NCBI RefSeq assembly: GCF_900091475.1
Contig: NZ_FMIB01000002.1
Coordinates: 4,402,001-4,466,000, forward strand
Length of the DNA: 64,000 nt
Source: Micromonospora chersina
GTDB lineage: Bacteria > Actinomycetota > Actinomycetes > Mycobacteriales > Micromonosporaceae
Direction of reading: 5' to 3'
Shown here: positions 16,612 to 24,952 of the stretch, piece after piece
Layout: the number at the start of each line of letters is the position of its first letter
Numbering within the stretch: the first letter of the stretch is position 1
The notes under the pieces: generated by a model
What the model was told of the DNA's origin: nothing
What the model saw: only the letters and a program-made list of their open reading frames with translations
Databases searched by the model: none
Program-made: the position numbers and the translations under genes

Positions 16612-17784
16612 ATGAGTGACGCGGTCATCGTCGGTGCGGTACGGACCCCGGTCGGGCGGCGTAAGGGCAGCCTCGCCGGCGTGCACCCGGTCGACCTCTC
16701 GGCGCACGTGCTGCGCGCCCTCGCCGAGCGGACCGGCATCGACCCCGTCGACGTCGACGACGTGGTCTGGGGCTGCGTGTCGCAGGTCGGCGAGCAGTCG
16801 TGGAACGTCGCGCGCAACGCCGTCCTCGCCGCCGGCTGGCCCGAGTCGGTCCCCGGCACCACGCTCGACCGGCAGTGCGGGTCCAGCCAGCAGGCGCTGC
16901 ACTTCGCCGCCGCCACCGTGCTCTCCGGCCAGGCCGACCTGGTGGTCGCCGGTGGCGTGGAGTCGATGACCCGGGTGCCGATGGGCTCCAGCGTGGCCGG
17001 CGGGATGCCGTTCAGCCCGGCGATCCTGGAGCGCTACCGCGGCGTCGAGGGCGTCGCCGAGGACAGCCCGCTCCCGTTCAACCAGGGCGTCGGCGCCGAG
17101 CTGATCGCGCAGCGGTGGCGCTTCTCGCGCACGCAGCTCGACGAGTTCGCGCTGGCCAGCCACGAGAAGGCGGCCGCCGCGCAGGACGCCGGGGCGTTCG
17201 ACCCCGAGCTGGCTCCGGTGGCGCTCGCCGACGGCGGCAAGTTCACCGCCGACGAGGGCATCCGGCGGGACACCTCGCTGGCCAAGCTCGGCGAGCTGGC
17301 CACCCCGTTCAGGGCCGACGGCGTGGTCACCGCCGGCTCGGCCTCGCAGATCTCCGACGGCGCGGCGGCGCTCGCGGTCACCACCAGCGAGTGGGCCAGC
17401 CGGCACGGCCTGCGCCCGCTGGCCCGGGTGCACACCGCCGTGGTCGCCGCCGACGACCCGGTCACCATGCTCACCGCACCCATCCCGGCCACCGCGAAGG
17501 CGCTGCGCCGCGCGGGGCTGGGCATCGAGGAGATCGGGGTGTACGAGGTGAACGAGGCGTTCGCCCCGGTGCCGCTGGCGTGGCTGGCGGAGACCGAGGC
17601 GGACCCGGAGCGGCTCAACCCGCGCGGCGGGGCCATCGCGCTCGGCCACCCGCTCGGCGGGTCCGGCGCGCGGATCATGACCACGATGCTCCAGCACATG
17701 CGGGACAACGGGATCCGCTACGGCCTCCAGACCATGTGCGAGGGCGGTGGCATGGCCAACGCCACCATCGTCGAGCTGCTCTGA
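16612..17784 (+). CDS. Thiolase (acetyl-CoA C-acyltransferase)
   Basis: 390 residues, full length. Acylation cysteine Cys89 in TLDRQCGSSQQALHF, then GGVESMTRVPMG, the second catalytic block NPRGGAIALGHPLGGSGARIM with the active-site His and the C-terminal CEGGGMANATIVE with the proton-shuttle Cys. Conversion between acyl-CoA plus acetyl-CoA and 3-ketoacyl-CoA in fatty-acid degradation or synthesis. ATG follows GGGGAG. No other beta-oxidation gene adjoins it, so direction and chain length cannot be set. Confidence 0.92.
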   Translation: MSDAVIVGAVRTPVGRRKGSLAGVHPVDLSAHVLRALAERTGIDPVDVDDVVWGCVSQVGEQSWNVARNAVLAAGWPESVPGTTLDRQCGSSQQALHFAAATVLSGQADLVVAGGVESMTRVPMGSSVAGGMPFSPAILERYRGVEGVAEDSPLPFNQGVGAELIAQRWRFSRTQLDEFALASHEKAAAAQDAGAFDPELAPVALADGGKFTADEGIRRDTSLAKLGELATPFRADGVVTAGSASQISDGAAALAVTTSEWASRHGLRPLARVHTAVVAADDPVTMLTAPIPATAKALRRAGLGIEEIGVYEVNEAFAPVPLAWLAETEADPERLNPRGGAIALGHPLGGSGARIMTTMLQHMRDNGIRYGLQTMCEGGGMANATIVELL

Positions 17785-17813
17785 ATTCGCTGGCTGACGT
17801 CGGGGCCAGCGCC

Positions 17814-17819
17814 TAGCGT
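17814..17819 (+). promoter_or_regulatory. -10 element of a leaderless promoter
   Basis: TAGCGT ends 7 nt before a GTG at 17827. An in-frame GTG at 17818 overlaps this -10 box and therefore is unlikely to be the start. Confidence 0.6.
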
Positions 17820-17826
17820 GCGCACC

Positions 17827-18804
17827 GTGACGACACCCGAGTGGACCGATCAGCGGTGGCGGGACGCCGCGCTGGCCTGGATCGGTGACGCCCTGGGCCG
17901 GCACGGCCGGCGGGTGACCGGGGCGGTCGAGCCCCGGGTGCGCCCCTGGTCGCTGGTCTGGCGGGTGCCCACCGAGGCCGGTCCGGTCTGGTTCAAGGCC
18001 AACAACCCGGGCACCCGCTACGAGGCGGGCCTCCTGGCCGAACTGGCCCGGCTCGCCCCGGGGACCGTGCTCGACCCGCTCGCCGTCGACACCGCGCGCG
18101 GCTGGTCGCTGCTGCCCGACGGCGGCCCGAGCCTGCGCGACGTGCTCGCCGGGGACCTCACGCACTGGGAGCGGGTGCTGCCCGCGTACGCGGCGCTGCA
18201 GGTCGCGGTCGCGCCCCGGGTCGACCGGCTGCTGGCCGCCGGGGTGCCCGACCACCGCCTCGAGGTGATGCCGGAACTCCTCGACCGGCTGCTCGACGAC
18301 TCCGACGCCCTGCTGCTCGGCGAGCCCGACGGGCTGACCCCGGACCTGCACGCTCGGCTGCGGGCGCACCGGCCGGAGTTCGCCGCGACCTGCCGGCGCC
18401 TGGCGGAGTTCGGCGTACCGGCCAGCGTGCAGCACGACGACCTGCACGACGGCAACGTCTTCGTCACCGACGCCGGCTACCGCTTCTTCGACTGGGGTGA
18501 CGCCTCGGTGGCCCACCCGTTCGGCACCCTGCTGGTGACACTCAACTCCGTGGCCCACGGCTCCGGCCTGGCGCCCGGCGACCCGGTGCTGGGCCGGCTG
18601 CGGGACGCCTACCTGGAGGCGTGGACCGACCGCCACGACCGGGCCGCTCTGCGGGAGGCCGCCGGCCTGGCCATGACGGTCACCACGGTGAGCCGGTCGC
18701 TGTCCTGGCGGCGCGCCCTGGCCACCCCGGATCCGGCCCGCGCCGAGTACGCCGCCGCCGTCCCCGGCTGGCTGGGCGAGGTGTTCGCCGACCCGCCCGC
18801 CTGA
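17827..18804 (+). CDS. Aminoglycoside phosphotransferase-family protein
   Basis: 325 residues with the kinase-like fold of APH enzymes: VWFKANNPGTRYEAGLLAEL at the N-lobe, the catalytic loop VQHDDLHDGNVFV (near residue 203; HxDxxxxN with catalytic Asp) and the metal-binding YRFFDWGDASVAHPF (DWGD). Such chromosomal proteins phosphorylate small molecules of unknown identity and usually do not confer resistance. Start chosen at the GTG set by the leaderless promoter, giving MTTPEWTDQRW. Confidence 0.82.
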   Translation: MTTPEWTDQRWRDAALAWIGDALGRHGRRVTGAVEPRVRPWSLVWRVPTEAGPVWFKANNPGTRYEAGLLAELARLAPGTVLDPLAVDTARGWSLLPDGGPSLRDVLAGDLTHWERVLPAYAALQVAVAPRVDRLLAAGVPDHRLEVMPELLDRLLDDSDALLLGEPDGLTPDLHARLRAHRPEFAATCRRLAEFGVPASVQHDDLHDGNVFVTDAGYRFFDWGDASVAHPFGTLLVTLNSVAHGSGLAPGDPVLGRLRDAYLEAWTDRHDRAALREAAGLAMTVTTVSRSLSWRRALATPDPARAEYAAAVPGWLGEVFADPPA

Positions 18805-18906
18805 CCGGCGCCGATGTCGCACCGGGGGTGCGATTTGCACGGGTGGAAGTTCCAGAAATCGGGAGTGACCCATATCACCCCCGCGCACCTGCTCGTTGCA
18901 TCTTGC

Positions 18907-19419
18907 ATGGACGTGTTCTCGCGAACGTTCCTTCCGGCCGCCGCCGACACCGGCCTGGCGACCCAGACCGTCAGCCGGCACATGCCGGTCTTCCGCCGGT
19001 GCGTCGGCTCCGGCGACGCCACCATCCTGGTCACCCGGTGCAGCCGCCCGGACCACCCGATCGGTGGCGACTACCTGATGCTCCTCACCCACCGCCGCCT
19101 GGTGGTCACCCGGCAGACGCGGGTGCTGCACCGGCTGCGCCTGCACCTCAACACCGAACTGCGCGAGCTGAGCAACGTCACCTGGAGCCCCGACCCCCGG
19201 TCGCACAGCCTGGAGCTGGCGGCCACGGCGATCGACGGGGTCCGGGAGCGGTTCCTCATCCGGACCCACCACCCGAAGCAGGTGTGGCAGCTCGACGCGC
19301 TGCTCAACCACGCCTTCCGGACCCGGCTCCGGACGCCCGCGGAACGGCTGGTCGCCACCATCGGCGAGCCGCCGGCCGCCGCCCGCCCGGCCGTGTTCCG
19401 CCCCGCAGCGGTCCGCTGA
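18907..19419 (+). CDS. Conserved hypothetical protein, possible PH-like fold
   Basis: 170 residues from ATG (MDVFSRTFLPAAADTG); the open frame extends 31 codons upstream but without a good start. No signal or TM segment. The pattern GDYLMLLTHRRLVVTRQTRVLHRLRLHLN followed by IDGVRERFLIRTHHPKQVWQLDALL is strand-rich and resembles a small PH/YokE-type domain. I do not recognise a characterised family. It stands between the phosphotransferase-like gene and a two-component system. Confidence 0.6.
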   Translation: MDVFSRTFLPAAADTGLATQTVSRHMPVFRRCVGSGDATILVTRCSRPDHPIGGDYLMLLTHRRLVVTRQTRVLHRLRLHLNTELRELSNVTWSPDPRSHSLELAATAIDGVRERFLIRTHHPKQVWQLDALLNHAFRTRLRTPAERLVATIGEPPAAARPAVFRPAAVR

Positions 19420-19424
19420 CCGGC

Positions 19425-19454
19425 TCCTTACCGAACCCGAACATTCCCCTGACC
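19425..19454 (+). promoter_or_regulatory. Three 11-bp direct repeats: predicted operator of the two-component regulator (copy 1)
   Basis: Repeat units starting at 19426, 19437 and 19448 read CCTTACC, CCGAACA and CCTGACC, one per helical turn, 34 bp before the response-regulator GTG. The same arrangement occurs before the lipoprotein gene (21592-21621) with 24 of 30 positions identical. 11-bp spaced direct repeats are typical for OmpR/PhoB-type regulators. Confidence 0.6.
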
Positions 19455-19488
19455 TTCCGGGCGGTCCCCGGTCGGTAATCATGGGCCG

Positions 19489-20181
19489 GTGACCGCCGAC
19501 GACGCACCGCGCGGGCTCGTCCTCGTGGTGGAGGACGAGCCGGCCATCGCCGACCTGGTCCGGCTCTACCTGACCCGGGACGGCTTCGGCGTACACCTGG
19601 AACGGGACGGGACGGCCGGGCTGGCTGCCGCGCGGCGGCTGCGCCCGGTGGCCTGCGTGCTCGACATCGCGCTGCCCGGCCTGGCCGGCACCGAGATCTG
19701 CCGGCGGCTGCGCGAGGCCGGCGACTGGACGCCCGTCATCTTCCTCACCGCCCGGGACGACGAGGTGGACCGCGTCGTCGGCCTGGAACTGGGCGCGGAC
19801 GACTACGTGACCAAGCCGTTCAGCCCGCGCGAGCTGGTGGCCCGGGTGCGGGCGGTGCTGCGCCGCACCGCCGGCGCGCCCGCCGTGGCCGAGCGGCCCC
19901 GGGTGGTCGGCCCGGTCACCCTCGACCCGGCCCGCCGCACGGTCACCGCCGCCGGCGCCCCGGTGCAGCTCACCTCCACCGAGTTCGACCTGCTCGCGCA
20001 CCTGATGGCCCGGCCCGGCCGGGTCTTCACCCGGGAGGAGCTGCTGGCCGGCGTCTGGGGGTACGCGGCACACGCCGGCACCCGGACCGTCGACGTGCAC
20101 GTGGCGCAGGTCCGCGCGAAGCTCGGCGCGGCCAGCGTCATCCGCACCCACCGCGGCGTCGGGTACGCGGCCGATGCCTGA
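19489..20181 (+). CDS. OmpR-family response regulator
   Basis: 230 residues. Receiver domain with acidic pocket VVEDEP, phospho-acceptor Asp59 (CVLDIALPG) and Lys109 (DDYVTKPFSP); C-terminal winged helix with LTSTEFDLLAHLMARPGRVFTREELLAGVWGYA and RTVDVHVAQVRAKLG. It overlaps the kinase gene start by 8 bases. The 3 x 11-bp repeat before its own start and before the downstream lipoprotein gene suggests autoregulation and a local target. GTG start is 7 nt after TAATCA, possibly leaderless. Confidence 0.94.
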   Translation: MTADDAPRGLVLVVEDEPAIADLVRLYLTRDGFGVHLERDGTAGLAAARRLRPVACVLDIALPGLAGTEICRRLREAGDWTPVIFLTARDDEVDRVVGLELGADDYVTKPFSPRELVARVRAVLRRTAGAPAVAERPRVVGPVTLDPARRTVTAAGAPVQLTSTEFDLLAHLMARPGRVFTREELLAGVWGYAAHAGTRTVDVHVAQVRAKLGAASVIRTHRGVGYAADA

Positions 20182-21619
20182 GCAGCCCACCATGGCGTTG
20201 CCGGTCGTCGGGCCCGGCCCGTCGGCCCCGCCCCGGCGGCGGTTCGCGCACACCCTGACCGCCCGCGCGGTGCTCGTCACCTGCGCGGTGGCGCTGGTGT
20301 CGGTGCTGGTCACCGCGCTGGTCGCGGTCCCCTTGGCGGTGCGCGGCGCGGAGCGCCGCGACCAGGTCGCGCTGGCCGCCCAGGCCCGGCTCGCCGCCGA
20401 CGTGCTCCGCGTCCGGGCGGTACGCCAGCGGGACACCGCCGGGGACCGGCTCATCCGACAGCTCCGCCAGCAGCAGATCGAGGTGTACCTGATCCGGGCG
20501 GGCCAGGCCGACCGCGCCGGACTGCCCCGGCAGGTGGTGAACCGGGTGGCGGCCGGCCGGGACGTCTCCGGCCGGCGGATCGTCGGCGGCCAACGGGCCC
20601 TGGTCGAGGGCCGGCCGCTGCCCGGGGGGGACGGCGTGGTGCTGACCCGGTCGACCCGGAACGGGCCGTGGGGGCAGGTGCTGCTCAGTCTCTGGCTGCC
20701 GCTGCTCGCCGGGCTCGCCGCCGGGGCGGTCGCCGGCCTGTTCCTCGCGCGCCGGCTGGCCCGGCCGATCCGTACCGCGGCCACCGCCGCGGCCCGGCTG
20801 CGCGCCGGGGACCGGGCCGTCCGGGTGCCGGTCGAACCGCCCGACGAGGTGGCCGACCTGGCGTACGCGCTGAACGGGCTGGCCGCCGCGCTGGCCACCA
20901 GCGAGGGGCGGCAGCGCGAGTTCCTGCTCTCGGTCTCGCACGAGCTGCGCACCCCGCTCACCGCCATCAAGGGCTACGCCGAGGCGCTGGCCGACGGGGT
21001 GATCGAGGCCGACGCCGTGCCGGCCACCGGCCGGACCGTGCTCGCCGAGTCCGAGCACCTGGACCGGCTGGTCAGCGACCTGCTGGCGCTGGCGCGGCTG
21101 GAGGCCGCCGACTTCCCGCTGGAACCCGGTCCGGTCGACCTGACCCGGCTCGCCGCCGACGCGGCCCGCACCTGGACCGACCGGTGCGCGGCGGTCGGCG
21201 TGCCGTTCCGGGTGGAGGCGCCGGCCGCGCCGGTGCCCGCGTACACCGATCCGGGGCGGATCCGGCAGGTGGTGGACGGGCTGCTGGAGAACGCGCTGCG
21301 GGTCGTACCCCCGGGGGCGCCCGTGGTGCTCGCGGTCCGGCCGGCCGGCGCGGACCCGGCGGTGGGCGGCCTCGTCGAGGTCCGCGACGGCGGGCCCGGC
21401 TTCACCGACGACGACCTCGCGGTGGCCTTCGAGCGGGGGGCGCTGCACCAGCGGTACCGGGGGGTGCGCAAGGTGGGCAGCGGCCTGGGGCTGGCGCTCG
21501 CCGCCGGGCTGGTCCGCCGGCTCGGCGGCGAGATCACGGCCGGGCACGCCCCGGAGGGCGGCGCGGCCTTCACCGTCCGGCTGCCCGGAGATCCTTACCT
21601 GACCCGAACATCGGCCTGA
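20174..21619 (+). CDS. Sensor histidine kinase
   Basis: 481 residues. TM1 (ALVSVLVTALVAVPLAV), an extracytoplasmic region of about 100 residues, TM2 (LLSLWLPLLAGLAAGAVAGLFL), HAMP domain (RRLARPIRTAATAAARLRAGD), HisKA with His256 in LLSVSHELRTPLTAIKGY, then HATPase_c: N box LLENALRVVPPG, G1 VRDGGPGFTDDD, G2 GSGLGLALAAGLV. It phosphorylates the preceding regulator. Its last codons contain the second copy of the 11-bp repeat operator serving the next gene. Confidence 0.94.
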   Translation: MPEQPTMALPVVGPGPSAPPRRRFAHTLTARAVLVTCAVALVSVLVTALVAVPLAVRGAERRDQVALAAQARLAADVLRVRAVRQRDTAGDRLIRQLRQQQIEVYLIRAGQADRAGLPRQVVNRVAAGRDVSGRRIVGGQRALVEGRPLPGGDGVVLTRSTRNGPWGQVLLSLWLPLLAGLAAGAVAGLFLARRLARPIRTAATAAARLRAGDRAVRVPVEPPDEVADLAYALNGLAAALATSEGRQREFLLSVSHELRTPLTAIKGYAEALADGVIEADAVPATGRTVLAESEHLDRLVSDLLALARLEAADFPLEPGPVDLTRLAADAARTWTDRCAAVGVPFRVEAPAAPVPAYTDPGRIRQVVDGLLENALRVVPPGAPVVLAVRPAGADPAVGGLVEVRDGGPGFTDDDLAVAFERGALHQRYRGVRKVGSGLGLALAAGLVRRLGGEITAGHAPEGGAAFTVRLPGDPYLTRTSA

Positions 21620-21621
21620 CG
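21592..21621 (+). promoter_or_regulatory. Three 11-bp direct repeats: predicted operator (copy 2)
   Basis: Units at 21593, 21604 and 21615 read CCTTACC, CCGAACA and CCTGACG. It overlaps the final codons and stop of the kinase gene and lies 54 bp before the lipoprotein ATG. Matches copy 1 at 24 of 30 positions. Confidence 0.6.
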
Positions 21622-21675
21622 ATCCGCTCGTGCGCGTGGGGAAGGCTGAGGGCACCACGGACGAGAGGAACACTG

Positions 21676-22284
21676 ATGGCACGTCAGGGAATCGTCACCG
21701 GCGTCACCGCGCTGCTCGCGGCGGCCGCGCTCGGCCTCGCCGGCTGCGGCCCGGCCCAGGTCGCCCGGGACTCCGCGACGGAGACCGCCGTCGAGGTGGC
21801 CGCCGCCATGGGCGCGGACGGCCAGGCACTGGCCGCGCTCGGCGTCGACGCCGGCGACCTGGACGTCGACCCGGTCGCCGCCCCGGCTCCCTCGGCCTCC
21901 GGCGCGCCCGGTGAGCAGGCCGGCCCGCGGGACAAGCGCGGCGAGCGGGCGCAGGAGTGGCGCAAGCGGCACCGCGCCCGGGTGCTGCTGCGCAAAAACA
22001 CCCTGCACGGCGAGGTCGTGGTGCAGACCAGGGACGGCGGGACGAAGACCGTCGCCGTGCAGCGCGGACAGGTGACCGCGATCGACGGCACGTCGATGAC
22101 CGTGAAGTCCACCGACGGCTTCACCATGACCTGGACCTTCGACGAGAAGCTCCGGGTGGTCGAGCGGCGCACCACAGTGCAGTCGAGCGACATCAAGGTC
22201 GGCACGACCGTCGGCGTGGCCGGCGCCAAGGACGGCGACAACGGGGTGGCCCGGCTGATCGTGGTCCCGTTCACGCAGAAGTGA
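21676..22284 (+). CDS. Secreted lipoprotein, likely target of the adjacent two-component system
   Basis: 202 residues. Signal peptide with lipobox LGLAGC (Cys near residue 24), then an Ala/Pro-rich linker, a basic helix (RDKRGERAQEWRKRHRARVLLRK) and a C-terminal strand-rich domain with repeats of the type TLHGEVVVQTRDGGTKTVAVQRGQVTAIDG and MTVKSTDGFTMTWTFDEKLRVVE. This is reminiscent of DUF5666-like beta-barrel repeats. ATG has GAGAGGAA upstream. Likely an envelope sensor partner or effector of the kinase; function unknown. Confidence 0.75.
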   Translation: MARQGIVTGVTALLAAAALGLAGCGPAQVARDSATETAVEVAAAMGADGQALAALGVDAGDLDVDPVAAPAPSASGAPGEQAGPRDKRGERAQEWRKRHRARVLLRKNTLHGEVVVQTRDGGTKTVAVQRGQVTAIDGTSMTVKSTDGFTMTWTFDEKLRVVERRTTVQSSDIKVGTTVGVAGAKDGDNGVARLIVVPFTQK

Positions 22285-22291
22285 GCCGGGA

Positions 22292-22328
22292 GCACCGGGG
22301 CCGGGCGCGCTCGCGCCGGCCCCGGTGC
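22292..22328. terminator. Bidirectional hairpin terminator
   Basis: Perfect 13-bp arms GCACCGGGGCCGG and CCGGCCCCGGTGC with an 11-nt loop between the converging lipoprotein and SGNH/ricin genes. Confidence 0.8.
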
Positions 22329-22334
22329 CGTTCC

Positions 22335-23933
22335 TCAGTAGACGCGGGACCCGATGAAGTCGTCGTGGCCGTAGCCGACCGGGTTGGCGTACGACCGGGA
22401 CTCGAAGGACCACTGCTGGCGGGCGCTCGACGAGCAGGCCGCCAGCCGCAGCCGCGGGGTGCCCAGCCAGGGGTTGTCGAAGGCGACGCAGAGGTTCGTC
22501 GCGCCGGCCGGCTTGAGCTGGTTGCCGGCGAACACGAACCTCTGGTTGGCCCCGCCGTGGCAGTCGTAGATGTTGACGGTGGTGTTGGCGGTCAGACTGC
22601 CGCCGCTCACGTCCAGGCAGCGGTCGTGGGACAGCTCGGAGTGCAGCGACTGCCGGGCCGGGTCGTACCAGAAGCCCTGGTTGCGGCCGCCGTGGCAGGC
22701 GTACGACTGCTGCGCCGTGCCGTTGCGGGAGTCGTACCCCTTGCCGTCCACACAGGTCCCGGTGGCCGCGTTGCGCAGCTGCCGGAACTCCAGCAGCCCG
22801 TCGACGAGCACGCCCTGCCCGGTGCTGGCGGGGTCGACGCAGGTGGCCCGCTGGGCGCCCGAGTTCCAGAACTGCGTGACGCACTGGGCGAACATGCCGT
22901 GCCCGCGGTAGTTGGGGTGGAACGACTGCCGGGCGGCGTTCTCGTCCCAGATCCCGACCTCGATGAAGAGGCCGCGGACCGAGGTGTTGTCGGTGCACAC
23001 CTCGTGGCCGTGGAAGAGCCGGCTGGCGTCCAGGTAGCGGGTGCCGGTGTGGGTGGCGGCGGCGCGCAGCGCCGACTCGAACATCGGCACCGCCTTGTTC
23101 CGGGCGAACGCCATGTCGGCCAGGTAGAGCAGGCAGCCGCCGGAGTACCAGCCGGGGAAGTTCGGGTTGTCCTCGACGTCCGGGCTGCCCGGGCTCGGGT
23201 ACGACATGAGCACCAGCTCGTAGTCGGAGCGCAGGTAACCGGCGGCGGTCATGGTCTGCCGGATCGAGTTCAGCGCGTCCTCGACCGCCTGCCGGCTGCC
23301 GTCGGTGCGGATCGTCCACTGGTCGGTGTAGGTGGGCCAGCACGCGCCCTGGAAGAAGACCCGGCGTACCGCGCAGTCGGTGGCCACCGGCCCGAACTGG
23401 ATGGTGCCGTCGCCGTTCGCGCCGACCACCACCCAGATCAGCCTGACGTGCGTGTTCCGCGCCTTGATCGCCAACTGGTCGCCCTGGTTCAGCTCGTTGT
23501 GCTGGGTCGGGCCGCCGGCGATCAGGTTCCACGGGGTCGCCCCCGAGCAGGCCAGGTTGTACTTCTCGTCGGCGGGGATGCCGGTGCGGAAGACGGCCTG
23601 GTCGTACGAGCGGTCGCACCAGTTGCCGGGCTGGTGGGTGCCGGGCACGTAGTTGCCGACGCCCTCTCCGGAGATCTCGCTGTCACCCATGGTGACCAGG
23701 GCGGTGCGCCGCTGTTCCAGCGGCCGGATGTCGGGGGAGCCGTAGAGGGCGGTGGCCTCGGCGGCGCGGACGGTCTCCAGCGCGGCGGGGAGCGGCTGGA
23801 CGGCGGGCCGGTCGGCGGCGGCCGCGGGGGCGGCCGGGCCGAGCAGCAGCGGCAGGGCGAGGGCGGCGGCGGACACGGCGGCCAGGGTGCGGCGTCGGGT
23901 CGTCCGTGCGCGCCTGGTGGGGATACCAGACAT
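22335..23933 (-). CDS. Secreted SGNH-type hydrolase with C-terminal ricin-B lectin domain
   Basis: 532 residues. A twin-basic signal sequence (RRARTTRRRTLAAVSAAALA) ends near AAAADRP. The esterase part has the GDS block TALVTMGDSEISGEG, an Asn/Gly block (VVVGANGDGTIQFG) and a late FHPNYRGH with the likely catalytic His. It contains about ten cysteines, fitting an extracellular, disulfide-bonded enzyme. The last 130 residues are a ricin-type lectin: repeats GTCVDGKGYDSRNGT...YACHGGRNQGFW and RCLDVSGGSLTANTTV...YDCHGGANQRFVF (QxW-like). Predicted ester hydrolysis on a glycan or lipid. ATG is 7 nt after AAAGGAG. Confidence 0.85.
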   Translation of the reverse strand: MSGIPTRRARTTRRRTLAAVSAAALALPLLLGPAAPAAAADRPAVQPLPAALETVRAAEATALYGSPDIRPLEQRRTALVTMGDSEISGEGVGNYVPGTHQPGNWCDRSYDQAVFRTGIPADEKYNLACSGATPWNLIAGGPTQHNELNQGDQLAIKARNTHVRLIWVVVGANGDGTIQFGPVATDCAVRRVFFQGACWPTYTDQWTIRTDGSRQAVEDALNSIRQTMTAAGYLRSDYELVLMSYPSPGSPDVEDNPNFPGWYSGGCLLYLADMAFARNKAVPMFESALRAAATHTGTRYLDASRLFHGHEVCTDNTSVRGLFIEVGIWDENAARQSFHPNYRGHGMFAQCVTQFWNSGAQRATCVDPASTGQGVLVDGLLEFRQLRNAATGTCVDGKGYDSRNGTAQQSYACHGGRNQGFWYDPARQSLHSELSHDRCLDVSGGSLTANTTVNIYDCHGGANQRFVFAGNQLKPAGATNLCVAFDNPWLGTPRLRLAACSSSARQQWSFESRSYANPVGYGHDDFIGSRVY

Positions 23934-23950
23934 CGACGCACTCCTTTCGC

Positions 23951-23974
23951 CTCAATCGCGGGACGTCGATTGAG
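23951..23974. promoter_or_regulatory. Inverted repeat in the 5' leader of the SGNH/ricin gene
   Basis: CTCAATCG and CGATTGAG form a perfect 8-bp dyad with an 8-bp spacer directly upstream of the AAAGGAG ribosome binding site. It could be an operator or a leader hairpin. Confidence 0.5.
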
Positions 23975-23989
23975 TTACCAGAAGGTAAC
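23974..23989. promoter_or_regulatory. Second, abutting inverted repeat
   Basis: GTTACC-AGAA-GGTAAC is a perfect 6-bp dyad that shares its first base with the preceding repeat. It is of the size bound by TetR or GntR dimers. Confidence 0.45.
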
Positions 23990-24174
23990 CGTCTGGTGGA
24001 GAGATGTGAATGCGTCTCGGAAACGTTGCGGCCGGGCGCGGAAGGGCACTTCTCCGGCAGATCGGGCGGGCCGGTGCCCGTGCGTCCGGCCAGGTCGGGG
24101 GCAGGCTGTGGTGACCTCGACGACCTGCCGGGTTACGCTAGGCCCCGACTTGCCGTCGCCACCGTGGAGAACCC

Positions 24175-24882
24175 GTGAAGCTCTCGATCCTCATGCCGGT
24201 CTACAACGAGGAAGAACGCATTGCGGATGCCCTCAAGCAGGCCCTTGCGGTGGACTACCCCTGCGAGATCGAACTCGTCGTGGTGGACGACGGCAGCCGC
24301 GACGGCACGGGCGAGGTGCTCGGCCGGGTGGACGACGCCCGGCTGCGGGTGATCACCCACCAGCGCAACGCCGGCAAGGGCGCGGCCATCAAGACCGCCG
24401 TCGACAACGCCGAGGGTGAGTACATGGTCATCCTCGACGCCGACCTGGAATACGACCCGCAGGACATCCCGCGGCTGCTCGAGCCGGTGCTCGACGGGCG
24501 GGCCACGGTGGTCTACGGCAACCGGACCTTCGGCAGCCACAGCTCCTACAGCTTCTGGTATGTGATGGGCAACAAGGGCGTGACCCTGGCCGCCAACGTG
24601 CTCTACAACTCCTACATCGGCGACCTGGAGACCTGCTTCAAGCTGATGCCGCTGGAGCTCTACCGCTCGCTCCAGGTCCGCTCGCGCGGCTTCGGCATGG
24701 AGGCCGAGGTCACCGGCAAGCTGCTGCGCCAGCGCATCCGCCCCTACGAGGTCCCGATCAGCTACCGCGCCCGGGGCCGCGAGGAGGGCAAGAAGATCAC
24801 CTGGAAGGACGGCGTCGAGGCGATCTGGATCCTGGCCCGCGAGCGCGCCCGGCGCCGCCCGGTCGGCCCCGCCGCCCGCTGA
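24175..24882 (+). CDS. GT2 family glycosyltransferase (dolichol-phosphate mannose synthase-like)
   Basis: 235 residues. KLSILMPVYNEEERIADAL, the first Asp block VVVDDGSRDGTGEV, NAGKGAAIKTAVDNAEGEYMVILDADLEYDP (DAD metal site) and the late YRARGREEGKKITWKDGVEAIWIL are the DPM1-type pattern. No TM segment, so a soluble or peripheral enzyme that would charge a polyprenyl phosphate with a sugar. GTG start after GTGGAGA; TACGCT at 24134-24139 may be the -10. It ends at a strong terminator and is monocistronic. Confidence 0.88.
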   Translation: MKLSILMPVYNEEERIADALKQALAVDYPCEIELVVVDDGSRDGTGEVLGRVDDARLRVITHQRNAGKGAAIKTAVDNAEGEYMVILDADLEYDPQDIPRLLEPVLDGRATVVYGNRTFGSHSSYSFWYVMGNKGVTLAANVLYNSYIGDLETCFKLMPLELYRSLQVRSRGFGMEAEVTGKLLRQRIRPYEVPISYRARGREEGKKITWKDGVEAIWILARERARRRPVGPAAR

Positions 24883-24900
24883 CGCCCCACCGCGCGACAC

Positions 24901-24938
24901 GGACCCCGCACCCCGGCCAGGCCGGTGTGGCGGGGTCC
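24901..24938. terminator. Bidirectional hairpin terminator
   Basis: Outer arms GGACCCCGC and GCGGGGTCC with an inner CCGGCC/GGCCGG stem, between the converging GT2 and transketolase genes. Confidence 0.75.
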
Positions 24939-24952
24939 CGTCGTCTCGTCGC

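Noticed and set aside
17818..17826. Upstream GTG as start of the phosphotransferase-like gene
   Set aside because: It overlaps the TAGCGT -10 element; the GTG at 17827 is placed exactly for leaderless initiation.
16510..20970. A 1486-codon open frame on the minus strand
   Set aside because: It lies antisense to the thiolase, phosphotransferase, response regulator and kinase genes, all of which have clear motifs. Its translation is Arg/Gly/Pro/His-rich low complexity, typical of a shadow frame in very GC-rich DNA.
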